Source: Biscogniauxia marginata | Lineage: Eukaryota; Ascomycota; Sordariomycetes; Xylariales; Xylariaceae | DNA length: 64,000 nt | NCBI GenBank assembly: GCA_022695795.1 | Contig: MU404066.1 | Span: 248,001-312,000, forward strand | Direction: 5' to 3' | Shown: piece by piece, positions 12,029 to 23,088 of the stretch | How positions within the stretch are numbered: the stretch's first letter is position 1 | Layout: each line of letters begins with the position of its first letter | Notes under the pieces: model-generated | The model's input: only the letters and a program-made list of their open reading frames with translations | Database searches by the model: none | Told to the model about the DNA's origin: nothing | Made by a program: the position numbers and the translations under genes

Positions 12029-13495
12029 TCTGGCGAATATTGGCAACTACAGTGGAGAAAACAACGAAGAAAAAAACCCTCTTGATACCAAAATACCCCC
12101 CAACAATAACACTCTACGTCTGCCAGTAATGTTATAAATCTGGCTAATGATTGACCTGTATCCTCCACGAAATGGCAACCGGATCTTCTTCCATGTGTTT
12201 GTTTTGCGCCAGAACCATCTCGTATACTCCTTCGCTGTGTTTTATCAAGACTGCCTCTATTGGCTTGACGTGAGGCTTCAGGACACCACCCATCGCAAGA
12301 TGTGGGAAGCATACGGTAGCGGTATCGGGGAGGGTATTGCATCTAAAGTCACGGCGGATTACATATCTTGTTTAATTATGAAATTTGTGGTGACGTTTGT
12401 CCCTTTTCAGCTTTTTCTTAAATCTTGTTTTTACTATTATTTCCCATCTGAACACCTCCGCAATACTGGGGAGGAAGGGCTAAAATCGGGTAAGCACTGC
12501 CATCTTATAGCGGTAGTAGTGCGAAGGCCGGAGGCTGGGGAAGGACGATTGTGACGAAGCTATACCAAGGCGACAAGCAAGAGAAGGCTTTATATAAGAG
12601 TAAAGCCTTCCGGGAAATGGTCGGACTTGTCTATACGGATCAAATAAAAATCGACCATTGTTTCTAAGCCAAGCTGGTTCTGTGGCAGTACTCTATGATG
12701 CTTAAGGTGAAATTATCTGGTGGTCCAAAAACAGTATTATATTATTCATATCATGATGAAGACGACTCTCCTATTGTTGCCTTAGGTATTGTCTTAGGCA
12801 TGGATGAGTTCTAGAAAACAAATTACCTATCCACACACACACACACGCCGCCCCCTTTTTCTCCCTTTTTTTCTCCCTTCTACTTCCCTTCCCCAGCCAC
12901 ACCATACCTGAGGCTATATTTACAAGAGACAAACCCCTAGAATTGGACTAGGTAGGTTACCTAGCTCTCTAAGCTAGCCCCCACGCGGCATGTGTATGTA
13001 TGTATGTAGTACAGTAAAAAAAGGTACGATCTCACCTGCCTGCCTGCCTGACGCCCCCAACGTAGATCTACTTTTAAGACAGTGAAAAGACAAAGGAAAA
13101 GGAAGAGGATAGCCTGACCTGCAAGGGGCCCGTCGGGATTCTCGTGCGACGTCAATTTGTTTCTTTCGACTTTCTAGAATCAGGTCAGGTGATTTGGGCT
13201 GGGGGGGAAAGGGGTGTTCATGCTTACTGCTGCATATATGTTAGGTTAGGTAGATACTAATGTCTTCTATTTAGAAAAGTAACATGCGGAAAGGGGCGTA
13301 CAGTAGTTAGTTGTCGTCTTCTGGGTAAGTTGAATATAGGCTTGAATACCTAGGTATTACAGGCTTAGATATAAGTTTTACCGCACGCACTCTTCACTTC
13401 TACTTTGGGGGGGAGGGGGGGTTCTTTTCTTTGCTCCTCGTACGGATTCCGGCTCTCTTATTTTAGCTAACTTCCATTCCAGCTCGACAACGGCG

Positions 13496-13526
<31 letters not shown>

Positions 13527-14111
13527 ATCTTTCCACGGTTTTACTTCTCGCTGGATTGCTAGGCTGGCATCTGTTACGTAAAAATAAAAATGAAAAGGGG
13601 TTTTTTTTTTTTTTGAAAGGATTGGCAATATGCATATTCATAGGAGGTGGCATGGGTATATATCTATGTATGTGTGATGAGTAAAATTGTTAATATTTAG
13701 TTTTCTTCGGCCTGGCCTCCCCCCCTTCGTTATAAACAAAGCGACATAACATGGCTTTGGTTGTGCTAGTCTAGGTAGCTATCTATATCCTATCTAGTGC
13801 AAGAATATCATACTTTTCGGTACACTCAAACCGTTAAATCGTTCTATGAACCCTGGCTTGCTCTACTGCTCCAATGGCGCATACAAAGAAGGATGACTCT
13901 AATCGATCGCGACATCTCTAGCACGAGACGCGAGACAAATCGGGGTACCTAGGTTCCCAATACTAACACGAAAGCCCCATGAGATTGGTTCATGGGTAGA
14001 TTTGCTTAGACTTATTTTATTGTATATATCCCCCCTCCCCTCCCCCCTCCCCTCCCCCCGAAGCATCCCAACCTAGCCAGACACGCCACACCACACCACA
14101 CCACGTCACAT
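12029..14111. other. Intergenic between G-alpha and the NLR gene (tail to tail)
   Basis: Holds the 3' regions of two converging genes. I see no coding evidence; the ORFs at 12147-12554 (+) and 13378-13653 (-) show no domain. There is a CTGT tetranucleotide array at about 13497-13523, a CA run near 12834, poly-T at 13601, and a pyrimidine-rich CCCCTCC block at 14030-14060. Confidence 0.5.
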
Positions 14112-17100
14112 CTACGATCTATCCTCCTTCCCGCCCACGTACCGCGCGATCTCCGCCAGGAGGTCGTCGCGGCCGTACCTCCGCGCGACGTCGGCGGGCG
14201 TGAGGCCCGCGTCGCTCGCGGACGCGGGGTCGGCGCCCTCGCGCAGGAGCGCGGCCACGACGGACGCGTGGCCGTACTCGACGGCCCAGGAGAGCGCGGT
14301 GCGGCCGCCGCGGTCGCGGCGGTCGAGGTCGACACGGCCCGTCGCCGCGAGCGCCTCGATGACGTCGGGCGCGTCCGTGTGGATCGCCCAGGCCAGCGGG
14401 GTCCAGCCGTCGACGTCCTCGTCGTCGACCCCCCCGCCGCTGCCCCCGCCGAGGAGCACGCGCAGCACGTCCAGGTGCCCGCCCGCGCACGCCCACGAGA
14501 TCGCGTTCCGCCCGTCGCGGTCCGCGCCGGCCTTGTCCGTCTTGCTGTGCTGCGCGAGGAGGTCCGTCGCGGCGGCGCGGCCGTTGCCCGCGGCCCAGGA
14601 GAGGGGGGATCTCCCTCTGTTGTCCTTCGCGTTGACGTCGATGTCGCGGAGCTGCAATAGGCGCTTCAGGACCTCGTCCATGCCGTCGCCCGCCGCCCAT
14701 GAGACGATCGTGCGCCCCGTGTTGTCGCGGTGGTTTACGTCGACGCCCGGAAGCCTTGCTAGCGCCGAGATGATTGCCATGTGGCCGCTGCCCACGGCCC
14801 AGAAGAGCGGAGTGGCGCCGGAGCGGTCCGTCTGGTCGGCGTTGCATCCGTCTCGGGCGAGGAGCGCCTTGACAATGTCATAAGATCCGTTCATGCACGC
14901 AAACGAGAGTGCGCTCATTCCGTTTCGCCCCTGGATATTTGGATCGGTTCGTTCGTCCGTCAGCAGAGCGAGTACGCATTCTAGGTGGCCATGCTCAGCC
15001 GCGGTAGTGAGCGCAAACTGCCTGTCTGGGCTTCGTGTACTAGGATCGGCCCTGGCTTGAAGGAGAGTAGAGACAATGCGGCTGTGCCCGATGCATGAGG
15101 CCCAAAACAAAGCTTGATCTTTGATTTTTTTCGAAGGCTGATAGCTTAGTAGGTCTATTAGCGTGTCGTGGAGGTTGAAGTAGGCTGCTATAACAAGCTG
15201 GGTAAAACCCATGGGGTCATCGTCTACAGCTGTGGCGGCTTCTGCCCAATAGAAGTGTAGCCAGTTACGACAGTGGCCAACGTTAACATCGAGGAGGGTT
15301 TTAGCCGCTTCCTTGAGCCAGTCTGGCGCAGATGCTTCGCACAGAGAGAAATGTTCCGTCCAATGCAGCGCTGCGTAGCTGTAAAACCTGTACCTAGAAG
15401 CAAGAGACTGTGAGGTCTCTGCGTCGCGAACGCTAGGCTCGCGGAAGAGCAGGTCGGCGCTGAGATCTATGTCATCTTCTGAAGATGCTTCAGTAAAGCC
15501 GGTAGGGGATGGTCCGCTATTTAATACAGGAAGCTCGAATATGGAGTCGGTAGGCGAACCTTCCACAGCGAAAAGATCTCTAGAGAAGTCATCAAGTAAT
15601 AGATAGCGAATGCAGGCAGTAGACATTTGCAGCGCGGCACTCTCGGTATTAATCGCGCGCAAAGCGGTAGAAGAGTCGTGAGTGCGGTCCTTTTGTAGAA
15701 GAAAGTCCTTGGCCGACTGGTGCACTAAGAACACCTTCGACTCTAAGACACGCGCGAACGGCCCCAAGATCCCTTGAACAGTATGTGCCATGGCAGTTTG
15801 ACAGTCCCGGCAAACATCCTCTGCTGAATGGTGGGACGAGTCTATCGTAAAGGCCACGTTTATTTCGTCCAGATGTAACGATCTCGAACTCGCTAGTACT
15901 AGTTTCAGCAACCGTGTGGCCATATCTTGGTGGCTAGAGGGGATAGCCGACAAGAAGTCTAGGTACATTTTCTCGAGAGTCGGCGGGATTTTAGCAATAA
16001 TATCCCGAAAGTCCTTGATCGATGATAGCAGGCTGTTCTCTACCGATGCTAGAACCATATGAATCCAGAGAAACGTCTGATCAGCCTTAGAATACAGGGC
16101 TTGTAGCAGGAAATCCTTGACTTCCGTCGAGTACTTGCGTTTGAGGGCAATCTCCTCTACTCTCTGCTGGATGAATACACGCAGGTCTTCGTTGTAGCCG
16201 GGCTGGCCTTCGTCAATCAGTATCTGATCCGGGGCCTGGTTGATGTCTGTGTACGCTAACCCCAGCGAAGGGCGTGATGTTAACAGAAATTTCACATGGT
16301 TTCCGCCTCCACTGGACTGATCAGACCCGCTAACCAATTCATAGATCGACTCAAGGAGCTGGTGACAGCTGACCCTTTCACACTCATCTAGGGCATCGAT
16401 GATAACGTAAAGGAGCCCAGATTTCGGATCCTTCAGGATTCTTGAGAAGATGCTCCAGAGCGAAGAGAACGACTGGACTATACTTGGACCTTGAATTTCG
16501 AACACCTTCCGCACGTGTTGAATCAAGGAACGATGCCGTCGGACTATTTGAAAGATCAAACTGATTAGGATGGACTTAGCGTCTTTTTGGTTATTGACTT
16601 TATCATCACAAAAGTACACCAGAACGTTCCGTGGTATCTGTGGAGTCTGTCGTTCTTCGAAATACCGGGCTAAAGAGTATGATAGCACTGTCTTGCCGCA
16701 CCCCGGATGGCCTGTTAACCAAAGGAGGCCATTTCCTGCCTTCTCAAGCCAGGATTGGAATAGGGGGTGGCTCATGATCCATTGGCAGGTACCCCTGACG
16801 GGCTTGGGCAGCAGACGTTTATAGTCTGCTATGTCGAAAACATTAAACAGCGTCAAGCAGGACTTTTCAACATCATTAAAGGCTTAAAAACTGTTAGGAC
16901 CTTGCAATCTGTAATAGTTTGCCTAGGAACTGACATCTCTCGGACGAATGAGTGCTCGGGCGCTCAAATGCCTGTTTCGTATTGCGCGACTGGGACGCGA
17001 TTCTTCGCAGGGCTCGGGATACAGCCTTGTAACTCTCAGTTTCACTGGGGAACCGGCAGATATCTCGGTGGTTCTCATAAAGAGGGATTATGTCTTCGCG

Positions 17101-18099
17101 AGGTATACCGAGTATAGAGGATGTGCGGTCGACTATCTAGCCAGCAGTCAGCCTGTCTCAGCTCTCACTTGAAATTCCCCTTGTAACCATGTATATGAAA
17201 TGTATAGCTCGCACCCACCAAGGAGGAAAAGGGGGGCGTCGGCTCAGTCTCGTAAAAAGAGACGATCGCAATATTTTGCAGTCGATGCCGGGCTGAGAGA
17301 AACAGGTCTTGGAGTACACTAGAATCATAGTTCAGATGATTTAGGAGGTCAGTTCTTATTATTGCGGGTTGCCCATTAGTCGACGTCGTCAGCATGCAGG
17401 CGTTGATTATGTTCCCAACAATATTTCCAAGATTCGCAATGTGACTCCCTCTATGGGGAGTTCCTAGGAATGTTACGCCAATGACAGACTTCAAGAGCGC
17501 ACCATATATGGCGTCGTCCTCGTGAGCAAATACTAAGGCCTTTCTTACATAGTTCAGCATTTGTCTCCAAGGAATAGCGAGTCACGAACCTGCTTGCAAA
17601 CAATGCCGCCAAGGCTGTGACAGACAAAAATAATCGGTCGAGTACCCTGAAGACGAATACAAGGTCAGGCATAACACTGAGGTAGATGTAGAGATAAAGG
17701 CAACGAGAATACTGTATCGGGATCATCGTAGAGGTCCCTGACTGAGCTCAAGAGCCCCTTAGAGTACTCCTGCACTCGGGAGAAGGACGAGCTGCAGAAG
17801 ACTTTAGAGGGGTAACCGTAGGTATAGACCCGGCATCCAGGGAGGAAGTCAGGTAAGAGATCTCGAATCCACATTTTTCCATTTGGATGAGTCCAGGTGG
17901 TGAATGCATCTCCATTCAGACCATGGACGGCAATGATATCTACTGGGTATTGGTCACGCCCATGATGGTTTTCTAGGCTCCCAGCTACGAAGAATAGACC
18001 AAAAGTCCCAGAGCGTGACCCAGTCGCATCAGGGGTAGGCTGAGGACTCTTAGCCGATCTTGACCGTCGATCGATTTTTTGTTTTAGTCGCTTCAGCAT
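14112..18099 (-). CDS. NOD-like receptor: alpha/beta hydrolase + NACHT + ankyrin repeats
   Basis: Five exons join in frame: 18099-17713, 17646-17590, 17539-17219, 17136-16935 and 16882-14112. The introns are 66, 50, 82 and 52 bp, and the product is 1245 residues. The N-terminus is a SesB/DUF676-like lipase fold: VDIIAVHGLNGDAFTTW near 53-70, the nucleophile elbow VCHSLGG with Ser140, and FLGTPHRGS. A NACHT ATPase follows, with Walker A GHPGCGKT at 380-387 and Walker B LLYVIIDALDEC at 479-490. About ten ankyrin repeats fill roughly 880-1240 (LSWAAGNGR, LSWAVEYGH). This tripartite layout is that of fungal STAND/NLR receptors linked to non-self recognition and regulated cell death. All key motifs are present, so it is probably functional. 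The ligand is unknown. Confidence 0.93.
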
Positions 18100-18687
18100 G
18101 CTGATGGCTACCGTTGAAAGTTGCAGTAGCCAGGTTTACACAATGTAAGGAGACGGAGGCAGGAGACGGAGGCATTAGACCTAGCGTGAAGAGCGCTACC
18201 CGGGAGGATGGAGGGGCGGATTATACGGGCCGGCTCGATTGTGTTGGAACTATATATGCAGAGGGGTGGGGAGAAGCCACAGGTAGTCATTGGGCACTTG
18301 TTTCTATTGTGCAGGAAATTCCATCCTGCTCAAAGTTGAGTGGTCGATGGCATGCAGAGGTAAGCGAATAGGCTGATCAGATTAACTAGTCGAGGTCCAT
18401 AAGGTGTATGATGGTTGGTTATTAGTCCAGCTTACATGCATGTATGCAGGTAGTTAATTTAATAGATGGATTTTGTTTCATAAGCAATAGTTTATACACT
18501 TATATTATTAATCCCCCCCCTCCCCCTCACCCAAATTTTAATTAAATATATTATATATATATAACTTTATATATTTTATATAGTTAATGATTTAAACTTT
18601 ATTAATTAAATTATAAAACAAGATATAATATAAAAAAAGAAAAAACATTATAATTATAATATAATAACGTATTATATAAATAAGTAA
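18100..18687. promoter_or_regulatory. Upstream region of the NLR gene, becoming AT-rich
   Basis: The first ~350 bases above the NLR start codon have ordinary base composition. From about 18470 the sequence turns strongly AT-rich, with ATTATATATATA and TTAATTAAA runs and a C-rich patch at 18512-18532. I assign no specific promoter element. The AT-rich part continues into the fold-back element. Confidence 0.35.
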
Positions 18688-19075
18688 ATAAAACAAGCTC
18701 GCGAACAAAATGGGTTTTTATATAAAATCGACTTTTTCGAAAATTTATAACTTTACACGTAAAAATCGAAAGAATCTCGAACCTTTTTTTTTTTTTTAGT
18801 TATATAATTATATAGTTTAACTAAAATGAAGAAAAAAAATAAAAAGTAAACGCGTAAAAACTAAAATTATAATAAAACGTATAAACCTTTTTACGTATTT
18901 CTTTATATATTTTACTTTTTATTTTTTTAAACTTTATTTTAATTAAATTATATAATTATATAACTAAAAAAAAAAAAAGGTTCGAGATTTTTCCGATTTT
19001 TACGCGTAAAGTTATAAATTTTTAAAAAAGTCGATTTTATATGGGAAACCATTTCGTCCGCGAGCCTGTTTTGTC
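18688..19075. repeat. Large AT-rich inverted repeat (fold-back / MITE-like element)
   Basis: The left arm (about 18688-18850) and the reverse complement of the right arm (about 18911-19075) align over some 160 bases around a loop of about 60 bases. Landmarks on the left are AAGCTCGCGAAC, ATAAAATCGACTTTTT, ATTTATAACTTTAC and TCTCGAACC followed by poly-T; the right arm carries their complements down to GTCCGCGAGCCTG. My hand alignment finds about 17 transitions and one or two transversions between the arms. No ORF lies inside. It could be a MITE, a fold-back transposon, or a duplicated fragment altered by repeat-induced point mutation. The outer GC-containing ends contrast with the AT-only core. 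Confidence 0.85.
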
Positions 19076-19527
19076 CACTCGCTTGTGTGGTACGTTAAAT
19101 ATAATTAAATTTAATGATATCACGCGGGTCCTGATAATAATATGGAAATTAGAAGAATCCTCTTCATGGCTCGTAAGTAATACATTCAAGGCTATAAAGG
19201 CTTTTAAAGAACTTTTGCAAATATATGATGCCAAGACCGCGTCGAGTCTGTCGACGTAAAATAAGACTCGTTGCAATCTTAGTAGAAGGTAGTTTTTCCC
19301 GGAATTCGGGGTGCATAATATCCAAGAGCCTAGATATGGTCTGCATACAAGGGCGATCCAATCGCTGACCATGGTGCCATCCATGATACGGGTCATGGGT
19401 ATGAAGCCTCTGGCGCTCGTCGCCCTTTGGTATATTAGGTTCTACAGCTTCATATTATGTAAAGCCTAGGCTAGCAAAAAGGGGAGGTTCTCGATGATTG
19501 TTCTGCCATATTTCTCTCTCTCTCCCT

Positions 19528-20371
19528 TCAGTTAAGCAAATGCACCAAGGACTGTGCCGAGACCAACTCGGAGCCCGCAAACTGGCTGGGAGTTATGGCC
19601 TTGGTCCATGGAGCCTCTGCCGGCGCCTCTAGTACATTACCGCCGTCTTTGGCGGAGACGGGGATGATAGACGTCCTGTCGAGAATCGTGTGAGTGGACG
19701 TGACAATAATCGAGTGAAGGCAAGCTCACTTTCCGGTAACTAGGCTGGCGGAACTGAATGCCTGTACGATCTCACTGAAAGCTTGCTCAGACCAGTTGGT
19801 CGCATCCCTATCGATATATGCAAAGAAGTCAGAATATATAGTGCGGGGAGGGTATATTATGGGAGAACACTTGCATTTTATTGACTACGATCAACAGACT
19901 CCCCTTGGGCTGCAGCTCTTCAGCAGATATTAATGATGCTAATTTTTGACTTGAAGCTCTACCGCGGTCCGCGTTGGTAGCATCCACAACCCAGATGGCA
20001 GCATCCGGTATCTTATTTTCTGCCGGACTATTAGACCTGAAATGTCGACAGGTTGACCACCGGGGAGCGGGAGAGCTCACTGTCGATTACGAACCGCGCT
20101 GACGGAGTGTAGAAGGATTGGGGAATATCTTCTTTCTCATAGAAAGACACCAATGGGGCGTACCCCTGAACTCCGTTTCGTTCCAATTGCTCTAGTTGCG
20201 GCAGTTCTAATCCAAACTAGGCATACTGACATTAGCAAGCATGCTAATGGAAATGTCGAAGTTACAACTTATACAAAATTGGGGGAATAATACCTGGTAG
20301 ATCAAGCGACCAAGAAGTGTCTTCTTCCCTGCCCCATCATCACCGTGTATTTGCAGAAGTTTAGTGCCCAT
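19528..20371 (-). CDS. Small EF-1-alpha-like GTPase domain protein
   Basis: Five exons fit: 20371-20294, 20216-20081, 20019-19875, 19807-19730 and 19675-19528, giving 194 residues. The third intron (19874-19808) starts GCAAGT, a GC-AG intron. It is the only join that restores VNKMD, the G4 guanine motif. The N-terminus has a P-loop variant, GDDGAGKKTLLGRLIYQ, where EF-1-alpha has GHVDSGKST. The end (IPVSAKDGGNVLEA, then APWTKA) matches the end of the EF-1-alpha G domain. The G3 motif (DxxG) is not found; the second junction (GAC A|AA) is the weakest join. Domains 2 and 3 are absent, so it cannot act as a normal elongation factor. It may be a lineage-specific GTPase or a decaying paralogue. 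Confidence 0.62.
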
Positions 20372-21090
20372 GGTTAATCCTTAATTTAGACAGATGAACT
20401 CCACTAGGCCTGCAAGCGGCGCCGTTGTTTAAGTGATGGGATCCTAGTTAAAGCAAGATATAAACTTAGAGTGTTAAACCAACAGCTTCTGACAGCAGCT
20501 ACTACTGCTTGGATAATAATATAAACTGAAATTTTCGAGGGTATAATTGTTGCAATCCCTAGGTACTCGTAGGTTGTAGACCATCCACCGGAGTAAATCT
20601 TGAGCTACGAAATATTGAATAAAAACCATCTAATCCCCCCTCACTATATTTTACTCCACTAGAGGTCACATGATTTGTCTATTTGATAGATAGAATTACC
20701 CATCAAATAGTTAGAAGAGTCACGGGACCCACCCATCTCTTATTGCTAGTTGTTTCTATACTATTGTCACAGTAAAAAAAGGGGGGGAAGGGGAGGATGC
20801 AAATCCAAACCCAGTGTATCGCGTAACGAACGAGCGATAACATGCTGAGCTTCGCTCATCTCATCTCATACAAGTATCTACCCATACCTATCCTTCATTC
20901 CCTTCCCTTCCCTTTCCTTCCCTTTCCACATCCTACAAGAAACCCCATCCCACTAGACACTAGGCCACCACATATTTTCCCAAGGTAGGTGAACCCGTCC
21001 CCCCCTCCTTAAAACCTCACTCAATCAAGTATGTGTCCCCAGGTTTCTCTCTCGCTCTCTCTTTATTTTCCGTTTTTTCTTTATTCATAT
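20372..21090. other. Intergenic between EF-1-alpha-like gene and cdc123
   Basis: Upstream of the GTPase gene and downstream of cdc123. No ORF is supported. A TTCCCTTCCC-type pyrimidine run at 20890-20930 and a G-rich patch at 20780 are the only features that I note. Confidence 0.4.
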
Positions 21091-21388
21091 CTAGTTTCGT
21101 TTTTCCAAGCCCGCCACGTTTCCGCGGTACTCGACCATCTCGTTCCACTTCCGCGCGAAGTCGCGCATGCCCCCCTCGCCCGCGAGGCTCGCGTCGACGA
21201 CGTCCTTGGGCAGCTTGTGCGCCGAGTACTGCGGCGAGCTGAAGTTGAGGGCGGCCGGGTCCTCCCTCTCGATGAGGCGCAGCTCGGGGACGAATTCTTC
21301 TTCTTCGTCGTCGTCGTCGTCGTCATCATCGTCAGCCTCGCTCGTCTCGTTCTCGCCAAGGTTCGTAGGCCCGTCCGCCTCCGGTTCC

Positions 21389-21427
<39 letters not shown>

Positions 21428-22519
21428 CTGCCGCCGCTACCCACGACGCCCAGTATCGGCCCGGGAACCTGCATCCCGAGGAGCTCGGCCCAGTCGAACA
21501 GCAGCGGGTCCGTGTGCGGGGCCCAGGGGTTGATGTCGATGAGGCGGGCGCGGCTCAGGGGCTCGCCGCCGCCGTCGCCCTCGGGTATGTACACGTCGAA
21601 GGCGAAGTTGCCGTCCGGGAAGGTGTACCGCAGCTTGTGATTGAAGAGCTGCGAGACGCGCGCGACGATGTCGCTGCGCAGAGACCGCAGGAACTCGTAG
21701 AAGCTCAGGTCCCGCTGCGAGATGGCCACGAGGTTCCGGTGCTTCACGAAGCACCGGAACTCCATTGCCGTGTGCGGGTTGAAGTAGGACCGCAGAACTA
21801 GGACCGGCTTGAAGGGCGGCGGGCTCACTGCTTCGGGAGAGGAGGAGGATGTGATAGTGGTGGAGGTAGGTGTGCAGTCGTCGAAGGCGTGCTCCAGGTC
21901 GTAGGTGATAAAGTTGGAGCTCTTGAGCAGCAGATAGATATCGTTAGGGCAGGTGCACTTAATCGTGTTCTGGTGCGGTGATATCCAGGCGGCATCTTTT
22001 GGAGACGTCCAGTTGAGCTTGGGGGCCACGGCGCCGCCGAGCTCCGCGATCTTATCCTTGATTAGCTGGTGCAGCTCGGGAAAGCGCTGGTTCGGTGGCA
22101 GCCTCGGGGGCTCATCCTCATCATCGTCGCTGTCCTCATCTGAGTCCTCTTCTTCGACCGGGGGCCGCAAGTTGCTTGACGACGGCGCGGCCGACTCCCA
22201 CTCATAGTCCTCGGGCTCGACCTCGTCGTCGTCGGCGAGAATGATGCCGTCTTCCCGGACGTACTCAATGAACTCTGGCGAGAGCGGAATTATCCGCGAT
22301 TTGATACATGATGAGCGGTACCTTTTAAATTGATCGTTAGCTTTGGGGTTTTTTTTCTTTTTCCAGTTATCATGTGCGGATGTGTACATACTTGGGAAAC
22401 CAATGGTCGTATGAGCAATGTAATATGTGATCCCTCGTTATCGGGGGGAATTGAGTTATTGAAGCTGCTGCTGCAGTAGCACCACTAGGGGCTGATTGGG
22501 TATCCGTAGATGCTGGCAT
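21091..22519 (-). CDS. cdc123: Cdc123 (D123 family), eIF2 assembly factor
   Basis: Two exons, 22519-22392 and 22321-21091, are separated by a 70-bp intron (GTATGT..AAG) and give 452 residues. The N-terminal motif HCSYDHWFPKYRS followed by IKSRIIPLSPEFIEYVREDG is the family signature. Later blocks include PKLNWTSPKDAAWI, LVLRSYFNPHTAMEFRCFV and ARLIDINPWAPHTDPLLFDW, the ATP-grasp-like fold. Cdc123 binds eIF2-gamma and helps assemble the eIF2 trimer, so it supports translation initiation and cell-cycle entry; it acts in the cytoplasm. Two acidic inserts are notable: a Glu/Asp stretch after SNLRPP, and a Gly-Asp dipeptide run encoded by a GTCGCC microsatellite at 21391-21426, followed by an Asp/Glu tract. 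It shares a divergent promoter with cwc21. Confidence 0.96.
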
Positions 22520-23088
22520 TCTCTTGTCCTCTTGACTGTGAATGGAGACGTAGAAGGCTGCCGAAGGTATTTTTTGGAAAAACCTACCAACTGAGTTGTC
22601 TTTTAGGGAAATCAATCTTTTAAAATTACCTAAGGTACCTAATGTAGGTATGTAGGTATGGTAGTGGTAAGTTATAAGTGGTAAGGAGCAGAACCTAGAC
22701 TTATAAAAGTGATGCAAAGTGCGACTCATCGCGGGGCAATTGCTGTGAGGCCCGCTAGCTAGCTGCAGGGTAGTAGGTAGCTCTGACTCAACCCCACCAT
22801 CCTCTAAATTCCGCTACCTCACACCGCCTTCCATCTTCCCTTCCCATCCCCATCCGACAAAGCTTCCTTTACAACTAATTGACCGTGCCTTTTTTATACT
22901 CTTACCTACCATTCGCCGGTCCTCTCTTCCTGCTTCATCCCCTCCGAATATCAACGAAGCGGAGCTCGTACGGTATCAACACTAAATCCGGGAGAAAAGA
23001 AAAGAAAGAAAAAAACTCACGAAAAAAAAACCCCCCCGAGACTACACACACACAAGCGTAGATAGAAGACGCGACGACGCCGGCCATC
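22520..23088. promoter_or_regulatory. Divergent promoter between cdc123 (-) and cwc21 (+)
   Basis: A 569-bp interval between two start codons facing away from each other, so both leaders and promoters lie here. It contains overlapping GGTACCTAATGTAGGTATGTAGGTA motifs at 22630-22660 and a purine-rich AAAGAAAAGAAAG stretch near 22995. No TATA box is assigned. Confidence 0.5.

Noticed and set aside
14119..14883. Several long ORFs on both strands within the ankyrin region
   Set aside because: High G/C at third positions keeps all frames open; only the frame with ankyrin repeats continues the NACHT protein.
19037..19396. 119-codon minus-strand ORF overlapping the fold-back arm
   Set aside because: It runs into the palindrome, shows no family and has neither splice context nor codon bias.
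21031..21801. 256-codon plus-strand ORF opposite cdc123
   Set aside because: It is the antisense shadow of a GC-rich exon with strong codon bias; the minus strand carries clear Cdc123 motifs.
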